A stretch of DNA of 10,170 nt from Baffinella frigidus. Its lineage: Eukaryota > Cryptophyceae > Cryptomonadales > Baffinellaceae. The notes under the pieces were generated by a model. It was not told the DNA's origin. It searched no databases and was given only the letters and a program-made list of their open reading frames with translations. The position numbers and the translations under genes were made by a program. The stretch covers positions 21,070 to 31,239 of the forward strand of contig MU647214.1 of assembly GCA_026770585.1 (NCBI GenBank), in the 5' to 3' direction. Positions 5,445-10,170 of the stretch are shown here, in pieces (position 1 is the first letter of the stretch; every line of letters begins with the position of its first letter).

Positions 5445-5533
5445 AAGGACCTAAAAGGAGCAGCATGGCCTTTCTGCAGGACAAGTTCTGGTGTCCGCCT
5501 ATGTTGGGAGCTCGAAGAACCTAAAAGACCTAA
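5445..5533 (+). repeat. Family A repeat, copy 4
   Basis: Contains AGCATGGCCTTTCTGCAGG, TCCGCCTATGTTGGGAGCTC and a CCTAAAAGACCTAA tail. It follows family G directly. Confidence 0.85.
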
Positions 5534-5902
5534 CGGATGTACATGAACACGCCACGCGCGCATGCCCGTACAGGGCTGCAGTGCTCTGACAGCGTGGTCG
5601 AAGTTCCCCACAGGGAGTAAAGCCCGAAGTGATTTGCCAGCGAGCCCCCCCCCCCCACTCTCTGATCCAGATTTGGCGTCCGTGGTCACCTCGCCCTATG
5701 GCTATGGGACGGGGCCCGTATGACAGATTCTTAGGGGCCCCCTCTTCGGCGTGATACAATCTGAGGGGCCCGATTTCCATACACCACATATGTACATTCA
5801 GAGTTGGTCTCGCCCTCGGATTCGAGGACGCCGTCCACTGAGGTTCGGGGGGGGTACAGGGTAATAGCCGGGGAAAGAGGAGGAAGCACGACTTAAGTAG
5901 TC
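5534..5902. other. Unique-looking interval between inverted family A copies
   Basis: About 370 bp lie between a plus-strand and a minus-strand family A copy. They include a C-homopolymer run near 5646-5657 and two GGGGCCC blocks (about 5733 and 5766). Frames of 96-144 codons cross it on the minus strand without recognisable motifs. I see no gene or RNA here. Confidence 0.5.
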
Positions 5903-5975
5903 TCTTTTAGGTCCTTTAGGTTCTTCGAGCTCCCAACATAGGCGGACACCGGAACTGGTTCTGTAGAAAGGCCAT
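5903..5975 (-). repeat. Family A repeat, copy 5
   Basis: Reverse-complement copy with CTTTTAGGTCCTTTAGG, GAGCTCCCAACATAGGCGGA and TAGAAAGGCCAT. The left half of its small hairpin is lost. Confidence 0.85.
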
Positions 5976-6016
5976 TGACCTCGTAACCTGTTCCTTATTA
6001 GCTCGTCTCTCACAGG

Positions 6017-6324
6017 GGTTACTCGCGAATGAGGAGACGCACCGGCCCTAGGGTGCTCCTATGCTCCTAGGACTAGCCCTACCGTAGGACCCTAGGGTAA
6101 GAAGGACACGTCCTATGCTCCTAGGACTAGCCCTAGAGAGATTGATAATTTATTGCCAAACAACCAGCGTCAGCGCCGCACATGCTATGCATTGTGCCAC
6201 TTACTGTACCCCGTGTCGGCCGCTCATACGAGCATTTTCCGGATGGATTCTAACTCCACCTCCTACATGGACTAGCCCTACTGTAGGACCCTAATGAGGT
6301 GCGTGTCCTTCTGCGCGAGTAACC
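6017..6324. mobile_element. Diverged family C palindrome interrupted by the introner-like element
   Basis: The ends GGTTACTCGCG (6017-6027) and CGCGAGTAACC (6314-6324) are inverted copies. Inside, a 24-bp block starting TCCTATGCTCCTAGG occurs at 6057-6080 and 6111-6134. The second block is split from its natural continuation (CTGTAGGACCCTAAT at 6281 on) by the 133-bp insert. The first block continues uninterrupted, so it serves as an empty-site reference. Confidence 0.65.
6124..6280 (-). mobile_element. 133-bp introner-like element, copy 2, with 12-bp target duplication
   Basis: The direct repeat GGACTAGCCCTA lies at 6124-6135 and 6269-6280 and brackets 133 bp. On the minus strand the insert matches 2291-2424 with only a few differences. 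The same target occurs once, uninterrupted, at 6070-6081 with matching flanks, so the insertion is read directly from the sequence. Read on the minus strand it starts GTAGGAGG (6266 downward), ends in a TCTCTC tract, and the first AG comes from the target duplicate (6134-6133). Confidence 0.85.
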
Positions 6325-6397
6325 ACTGTAAGCGATGTGTCGACCAAACAAAATTGAACTGGGAAGTTCGTGATAAAACGGCGGCCCGTTCATTCTT

Positions 6398-6477
6398 ATT
6401 TGGTGCAAACGAAGATCCTTTTTTGGCCGCCTCCACGAAACAAAATGGAAGGCGTCGAGGCCTGGACACTTGTTGCC
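6398..6477 (+). repeat. Family G repeat, copy 3
   Basis: Starts ATTTGGTGCAAACGAAGATCC and lacks the CACTTTGAA segment of the other copies. It ends GGACACTTGTTGCC. It is separated from family A copy 6 by an AT-rich fold-back element. Confidence 0.8.
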
Positions 6478-6489
6478 GGCAGCAAGCTC

Positions 6490-6626
6490 ATCTCCACAAA
6501 AGTATTAATTAATTGCTTTTGGCGCAACGAAATTTACTACACAAATGCTTTACTACTACTTTTATGAGCAAATCGTGTAATAATTTTCCTTGCCCAAAAG
6601 CAAATAATTAATACTTCTATGGAGAT
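6490..6626. mobile_element. AT-rich fold-back element between families G and A
   Basis: The left arm (from ATCTCC at 6490) and the right arm (to GGAGAT at 6626) are inverted copies with scattered mismatches over about 60-70 bp each. Shared blocks include AGTATTAATTA and TTGCTTTTGG. The element is almost entirely stem, with a short centre near 6550-6565, and is far richer in A/T than its surroundings. No target duplication is obvious and no coding content is seen. Confidence 0.65.
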
Positions 6627-6628
6627 TA

Positions 6629-6704
6629 AAGCATGGCCTTTCTGCAGGACAAGTTCTGGTGTCCGCCTATGTTGGGAGCCCGAAGATCCTAAAGGACCTA
6701 AAGG
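6629..6704 (+). repeat. Family A repeat, copy 6
   Basis: Contains AGCATGGCCTTTCTGCAGG and CCGCCTATGTTGGGAGC, then a tail CCTAAAGGACCTAAAGGA. The upstream hairpin half is missing, apparently replaced by the adjoining fold-back element. Confidence 0.85.
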
Positions 6705-6739
6705 ACACGCGTCTCAAGGGTGGAATTCGCTAGCTCAGC

Positions 6740-6850
6740 CTCTAGATAGCACGAGCCGACATGGCGGCCGTGTTGGTACTAATCAAGGTCTCTCCCGTTC
6801 TGCTCCATGGGCAAGCACATGCCGCGATCCTTCTGCATCGTGGGGGCTGA
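6740..6850 (-). repeat. Diverged repeat, inverted copy of 2505-2665
   Basis: Positions 6762-6794 match the complement of 2609-2641 at 28 of 33 positions. The introner-like element near each copy is not in the order a single inverted duplication would give, so the two similarities arose separately. Confidence 0.55.
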
Positions 6851-6854
6851 TGTG

Positions 6855-7020
6855 ATCCGAAAGGAAGCACGGCCTTTCTGCAGGATAGGTTCCGGTGTCC
6901 GCCTATGTTGGGAGCTCGAAGAACCTGAAGGACCTAAAGGATCCAAAAGGAAGCATGGCTTTTCAGCAGGATAAGTTCCGGTGTCCGCCTATGTTGGGAG
7001 CTCGAAGAACCTAAAGGTCC
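6855..7020 (+). repeat. Family A repeats, copies 7 and 8 in tandem
   Basis: Two units lie head to tail (6855-6940 and 6941-7020), each with a short hairpin, CTGCAGG or CAGCAGG, and CCTATGTTGGGAGCTCGAAG. Their tails are CCTGAAGGACCTAAAGG and CCTAAAGG. The hairpin stems differ in sequence but remain paired (6859-6864 with 6873-6878; 6945-6949 with 6959-6963). Confidence 0.85.
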
Positions 7021-7415
7021 CTCGCCACTTAAGGGATGGCCGCACGGCTCTGCCCCCGCCTCCCTCCCCGCCCTGACCGTCGTCTCTCCCCGGTCGTGTA
7101 GTCGGTTCGAAGGCGAAGGTACAGCATCATTCGCTGATACGGTACACCACACAGCGCGCTACGCAGGGAAAAAAGCTTCAGAACCCAGCCATTTCCGGTC
7201 ACCTTACCCGTAGGACCCCCCCTTATGCCTCTGCGGGTTGCCCACCGTAGGGTACTAGGTCTTATCGCTTGGGGTTTATTCAAAATCCCTTCGAAGTCCG
7301 CTGTTTGGATGGGCCTCTTCCTAGGAGCCTATGCCAAACCCAAGAGATGGTGTCCTTGTTGAAAACCCCCTGTCAATGTGTACACATGCGGCGAACAGGC
7401 CATAGCTCTGCCCCC
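7021..7415. other. No supported gene or repeat
   Basis: Moderately GC-rich sequence. Frames of 72-84 codons on the minus strand show no motif, and one of them overlaps family A. GGTTCGAAGGC near 7104-7114 recalls a tRNA B box, but no cloverleaf fits around it. A short palindrome TGTGTACACA lies near 7377-7386. Confidence 0.45.
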
Positions 7416-7541
7416 GCCTACAGGGGTACCTCGCTCATAAGAAAGCGCCTCCCCCTAGGACCCTGCCGTAGGCCTTGCCTAGGGCCCTATGGTGGTCCTA
7501 GGGGGGGGGCGGTCTCTTATGAGCGAGGTACCCCTGTGCCT
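7416..7541. mobile_element. Family C palindromic element, simplest copy
   Basis: Perfect 22-bp inverted ends lie at 7420-7441 and 7516-7537 (ACAGGGGTACCTCGCTCATAAG). Pairing continues imperfectly towards the centre, which holds CCTAGGACC and GGTGGTCCTAGG. GCCT occurs directly on both sides (7416-7419 and 7538-7541) and may be a 4-bp target duplication. This 118-bp copy is the best guide to the family's unit. Confidence 0.75.
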
Positions 7542-7578
7542 CCCTGGAGCATGCGCTCTGCCCGGTCGTGTCATGTGC

Positions 7579-7616
7579 TTAATGAAAACGATGCGTTTAA
7601 TGACAACGATGCTCTC
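7579..7616 (+). repeat. Short tandem TTAATGA(A/C)AACGATGC
   Basis: Two adjacent copies of about 17 bp differ at one base and lie just before the interstitial telomere tract. No function is evident. Confidence 0.7.
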
Positions 7617-7631
7617 CAAACCACTTAGCAG

Positions 7632-7731
7632 GTTTAGGGTTGAGAGTTTGGGGTTTAGGGTTTAGGGTTTAGGGTTTAGGGTTTAGGGTTTAGGGTTTAG
7701 GGTTTAGGGTTTAGGGTTTAGGGTTTGGGGT
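7632..7731 (+). repeat. Interstitial telomere repeat (TTTAGGG)n, block 1
   Basis: About 11 near-perfect TTTAGGG units lie at about 7652-7727, with degenerate units before and after. The G-rich strand is the plus strand here, opposite to the terminal array at base 1, so this block cannot be a simple inward extension of the chromosome end. Confidence 0.95.
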
Positions 7732-7929
7732 GCCCTACACCCACCAGCCATACAGGTCCAACCTGCGACTTAGACCTGCCACTTAGCAGCATCTAACCAC
7801 TTAGCAGCCACCGGGGACCTCACGGATACAGTGCATCTAAACGATTTGTACGAGAATCTTATCCGTTGCTATGGATTCCAACCGGAAATTGCCCCGGAAA
7901 TCCGGGGGGCAAGGAACTCGACGCCTGCT
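7732..7929. other. Spacer between interstitial telomere blocks
   Basis: Contains two CCACTTAGCAG boxes and an imperfect repeat of CCGGAAAT near 7880-7903. No open frame of note or RNA gene is visible. Confidence 0.5.
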
Positions 7930-8080
7930 GGTTTAGGGTTTAGGGTGCAGGGTTTGGGGTTTATGATTTAGGGCTGCTAAGTGGCTCTGTCTCTTTTAAT
8001 CTGCGCTCCTCGTTAAATACATACAAAGGGTTTATGGTTTAGGGTTTAGGGTTTAGGAATTAGTGTTTAGGGTATAGGGT

Positions 8081-8118
<38 letters not shown>

Positions 8119-8820
8119 AGGGTTGAGGGGTTGAGGGTTGAGGGTTGAGGGTTGAGGATTGAGGGTTGAGGGTTGAGGGGTTGGGGGTTGAGGTTGAGGT
8201 TTAAGGGTTAAGGGTTAAGGGTTTAGGATTTAAATTTTGGGGGGTGGGGTTAAGGGTTATGGTATACGGTTTAGGGTTCAGGGTTTAGGGTTCAGGGTTT
8301 GGGGTTTAAGGTTTAGGGTTTAGGTTTTAGGGTTTAGGGTTTAGGGTTTATGGTTCAGGGTTTAGGGTTTAGGGTTAAGGGGTTAACGGGTTAACGGGCT
8401 AGGGTTTAAGGGGTTAGGGTTTAGGGTTTAGGGTTTAGAGTTTAGGGTTTGGGGTTTTGAATTTTAGGTTTGGGGTTTATGGTTTAGTGGTTAGGGGTTA
8501 AGGGTCAGGGGTTAGGGGTTAGGGGATAGGGGTTAAGTTTAAGGGTCAAGGGCATAGGATTGAGGGTTTAGGGGTTTGTAATTAGGGTTTAGAGTTTAGG
8601 GTTTAAGTGTTAGGGGTTAGGTGTTAGGGTTTAGGGTTTAGGGTTTAGGGCTTAGAGTTAGCGGTTAGCGGTCAGCGGTTCGCGGTTTGCGGTTGGGGGT
8701 CAGGGGTTGGGGTCAGGGATTTAGGGTTCAGGGTTAAGGGCTCAGGATTTAGGGTTTAGGGGTTGGGATTTGAGGGTTAGGGTTTAGGGTTTCGGGTTCA
8801 GGTTTTGGAGTTTAGGTTTA
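7930..8820 (+). repeat. Degenerate interstitial telomere sequence with a TTGAGGG sub-array
   Basis: TTTAGGG-like units run from 7930 to 7973. After a 50-bp gap they continue from about 8028 to 8820. From about 8078 to 8195 the unit is TTGAGGG, with some 16-17 copies including one-base insertions. Later parts mix TTTAGGG, TTAGGGG, TTCAGGG and a short GTTAGCG/GTTCGCG run near 8652-8690. Density of units falls gradually and no open frame survives. Confidence 0.9.
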
Positions 8821-8851
8821 TGCCTAGGGCCCGATGGTGGTTCTAGGGGGC
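8819..8851 (+). repeat. Family C remnant
   Basis: TATGCCTAGGGCCCGATGGT followed by GGTTCTAGGGGGCG resembles the centre of family C palindromes. It lies at the edge of the interstitial telomere sequence. Confidence 0.6.
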
Positions 8852-8876
8852 GTGACCTGCAGGTCGATCGAAAAAT

Positions 8877-8920
8877 CCCACATGTAAATAGGTCCCTCTA
8901 GTATTCTCGAGTGGTAACCC
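8877..8920 (+). repeat. Family D repeat, copy 2
   Basis: Matches 808-852 with several substitutions. It precedes a family B tail. Confidence 0.7.
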
Positions 8921-8929
8921 CGCGGGCCA

Positions 8930-9010
8930 TGTTGGGAGAAATTAAAACCTCAACGACCTAAAGGGGGAAGCTACTTTATTGAAGCGAGCATGAAACTATG
9001 GCAGCGTCAG
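8930..9010 (+). repeat. Family B tail joined to family E, copy 1
   Basis: ATGTTGGGAGAAATTAAAAC with a damaged CCTAAAG tail (8930-8966) is followed by family E (8967-9010), whose core is TTTATTGAAGCGAGCATGAAA. The B-then-E order recurs at 9729-9862. Confidence 0.8.
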
Positions 9011-9021
9011 GCCCTGGCATA

Positions 9022-9200
9022 CCACACGAGGCTACCTATGCGAACAGAATAAATGTCGATTGTAAACGTGTGTAGTAATTTTCAGATGAAAAGCAGCGAC
9101 TTTACACAGGTCCGACCGCTCAGCGGGCGGAAACGTGATCATTTGCCCACAAAACTTTTAAAGTCCGTTTTATTCTGTTCGCCTGGGTAGCCTCGTGTGG
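9022..9200 (-). mobile_element. MITE-like element with 32-bp terminal inverted repeats, copy 2
   Basis: The ends 9022-9053 and 9169-9200 match those of the 1776-1945 element. The right interior (CCGACCGCTCAGCGGGCGG, ACGTGATCATTT, TTTTAAAGTCC) is the reverse complement of the left interior of copy 1, and the other half is diverged. TA lies directly on both sides (9020-9021 and 9201-9202), which could be a Tc1/mariner-type TA duplication, though copy 1 lacks it. No open frame is present. Confidence 0.8.
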
Positions 9201-9212
9201 TAGGGCTGCTGT

Positions 9213-9329
9213 AGCGTCCTAGGGGGGGGCGATTTCTTATGAGCGAGGAACCCCTGTAGGGCCCTAGGCATAGCCCTATTGTATGGTCCTAGGGGGGAGC
9301 GCTTTCTTGTTAGCGAGGTACCCCTGCAG
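9213..9329 (+). repeat. Two direct copies of a family C right arm
   Basis: GTCCTAGGGGGG...CTT(A/G)TTAGCGAGG-type arms occur at about 9214-9260 and 9283-9329 in the same orientation, ending CCCCTGTAG and CCCCTGCAG. Unlike other copies they do not face each other, so this is a rearranged or recombined form. Confidence 0.75.
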
Positions 9330-9339
9330 GTTGATCTAA

Positions 9340-9391
9340 CGACCCTAAACCCTAAACCCTAAAACCTAAAACCCAAACCCTAAACCCTAAA
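9340..9391 (-). repeat. Interstitial telomere repeat in CCCTAAA orientation
   Basis: About seven CCCTAAA-like units with the C-rich strand on plus, opposite to the 7632-8820 tract. The two tracts face each other across about 520 bp of repeat DNA. Confidence 0.9.
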
Positions 9392-9396
9392 CGCCG

Positions 9397-9530
9397 CGGG
9401 GGGAAAGCCACTTCATTGAAGAAGCGAGCATGAAACCACAGCAGCGGCACGTCCTTTAGGTCCTTTCGGTTTTGATTTCTCCCACCATGGCCTAACGACA
9501 CGCCCTTCCGTAAAAAGGATCTGCAGAAAA
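9397..9530. repeat. Family E copy 2 and minus-strand family B copy
   Basis: Family E (about 9397-9450: CATTGAAGAAGCGAGCATGAA, GCAGCGGCACG) is followed by an inverted family B 3' half (9450-9530: CCTTTAGGTCC, GATTTCTCCCACCATGG, GGATCTGCAG). Confidence 0.8.
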
Positions 9531-9584
9531 AGCATGAGCTTCACCGAAGCTATGCTAGCTTCACAAAACGGTATAGAAAAAGCG

Positions 9585-9715
9585 CAGCTTCGAAGGCACG
9601 CACGGTGCTTGGGCTCTGCGAGACACCCAAGAACCCCGAAGGGTTCCTCACAGTGAGCTTCGAGGGTTTCGTTGTGGCTGGAATTCTGGGTGTTACGTGA
9701 CCAATTTGCATCAGA
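9585..9715. repeat. Repeat shared with the first 450 bp of the window
   Basis: Blocks around CACCCAAG, GAGCTTCGAGGGTTTCG and TTACGTGACCAATTTGCA match 370-450. The first part, GAAGGCACGC(A/G)CGGTG, recurs at 10023-10038. It is therefore a dispersed subtelomeric repeat. A 63-codon minus-strand frame here is not in the same frame relation as the one at 133-462. Confidence 0.65.
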
Positions 9716-9728
9716 AAGCGAGCATGAC

Positions 9729-9862
9729 GATCCGAAAGCAAAATGCTTTCTCGGCAGATCCCTTCTACGGAACGGCGTGTGGTTGGGCTATGTTCGGAGA
9801 AATTAAAACCTCAAGGACCTGAACACTTTATTGAAGCGAGCATGAAAACGCGGCAGCGTCAA
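9729..9862 (+). repeat. Family B copy 5 followed by family E copy 3
   Basis: GATCCGAAAGCAAAATGC starts a 7-bp hairpin with a 3-nt loop (9734-9740 with 9744-9750). The B body follows to a single degraded CCTCAAGGACCTGAA tail, then family E from about 9822 (TTTATTGAAGCGAGCATGAAA). Confidence 0.85.
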
Positions 9863-10060
9863 GCTTCCCACGCAGGGCTGGAGGGGGGGGGTATTCAAAA
9901 GTCAATTTTCGAGGTGACATGGTGTTCAAAAGTCAATTTTTGGAAGAAAACGGCTCCAAGAACGAGGAAACGGCTCCAAGAACAAGCATGGAATACCCCC
10001 ACGTAGCGCCCTGTGTGGACCAGAAGGCACGCGCGGTGTCTGGGCTCGACGGGGCACGCT
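9863..10060. other. No supported gene
   Basis: Contains two short direct repeats, TTCAAAAGTCAATTTT (about 9894 and 9925) and AACGGCTCCAAGAACGAGG/AACGGCTCCAAGAACAAGC (about 9949 and 9970). It also contains a repeat block shared with 9595-9615. Frames of 69-87 codons pass through with no motif. Confidence 0.5.
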
Positions 10061-10170
10061 CTGGGATACAACCCCGTGTAAAGTCACTCCGGTCATCCTA
10101 CACGGGGTTGTATCCCCAGACTGTGTAAAGTCACTCCGGTCATCCTACACGGGGTTGTATCCCCAGACTG
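10061..10170. repeat. 47-bp tandem repeat continuing beyond the window
   Basis: Units at 10076-10122 and 10123-10169 are identical, starting GTGTAAAGTCACTCCGGTCA, and the last base begins a third. The left flank 10061-10080 is an inverted match to the end of each unit (10100-10120) with a one-base difference in a C run. This may be the start of a subtelomeric satellite. Confidence 0.9.

Larger units (their letters stand above)
7621..7984. repeat. CCACTTAGCAG boxes bounding the first interstitial telomere blocks
   Basis: The 11-mer CCACTTAGCAG occurs at 7621-7631 (touching the telomere-like tract), 7779-7789 and 7797-7807. Its exact reverse complement is at 7974-7984, touching the end of the second tract. 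The outermost two copies therefore bracket both TTTAGGG blocks as inverted repeats. Confidence 0.8.

Noticed and set aside
2291-6850. A single inverted duplication linking the introner-like copies and the 2505-2665/6740-6850 pair
   Set aside because: The order of the two blocks is not reversed as one inversion would require, and divergence levels differ.
7095-7120. GGTTCGAAGGC as a tRNA B box
   Set aside because: No acceptor, D or anticodon arm can be paired around it.

Overview
The window reads as the left end of a nuclear chromosome from a eukaryote, probably a unicellular alga or other protist. It opens with a terminal C-rich telomere array: about 11 perfect CCCCTAA units, then degenerate CCCTAAA units. 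TTTAGGG-type repeats recur inside the window. TTTAGGG telomeres occur in plants, green algae and several protist lineages. With no rRNA, tRNA or strongly diagnostic protein here, I cannot name the lineage. There is no operon structure, CRISPR array, tRNA or rRNA that I can recognise.

Layout: 1-168 telomere; 169-1035 unique-looking sequence with one intron-like signature; 1036-1165 CT microsatellite; 1223-2435 several fold-back and inverted-repeat elements and a short inserted element; 2787-3770 repeat copies, a 53-bp perfect inverted repeat, GC-rich direct repeats and a large palindrome; 4029-4487 (minus strand) the only convincing protein gene; 4591-7020 a mosaic of repeat families called here G, A and B, plus other inserted elements; 7420-7537 a small palindromic element; 7632-8820 long interstitial telomere-like sequence; 8821-9870 more repeat copies, including a second terminal-inverted-repeat element and a short CCCTAAA tract; 10061-10170 a 47-bp tandem repeat running off the window end.

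The one gene is a 152-codon, GC3-rich reading frame for a small cysteine-rich protein with one hydrophobic segment. It shows a weak, unverified resemblance to the ERF4/GOLGA7 family of palmitoyltransferase partners. Most other open frames run through repeats, telomere sequence or microsatellite and look spurious.

The most interesting signal is a roughly 133-bp element present twice in opposite orientations. Each copy is flanked by an 11-12-bp direct repeat, and a paralogous empty site for one copy lies in the same window. Its ends (GT..., pyrimidine tract, AG supplied by the duplicated target) resemble introner-like elements, though a non-TIR Mutator-type element is an equally serious alternative. 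Repeat-family letters (A, B, C, D, E, G) are my own labels.
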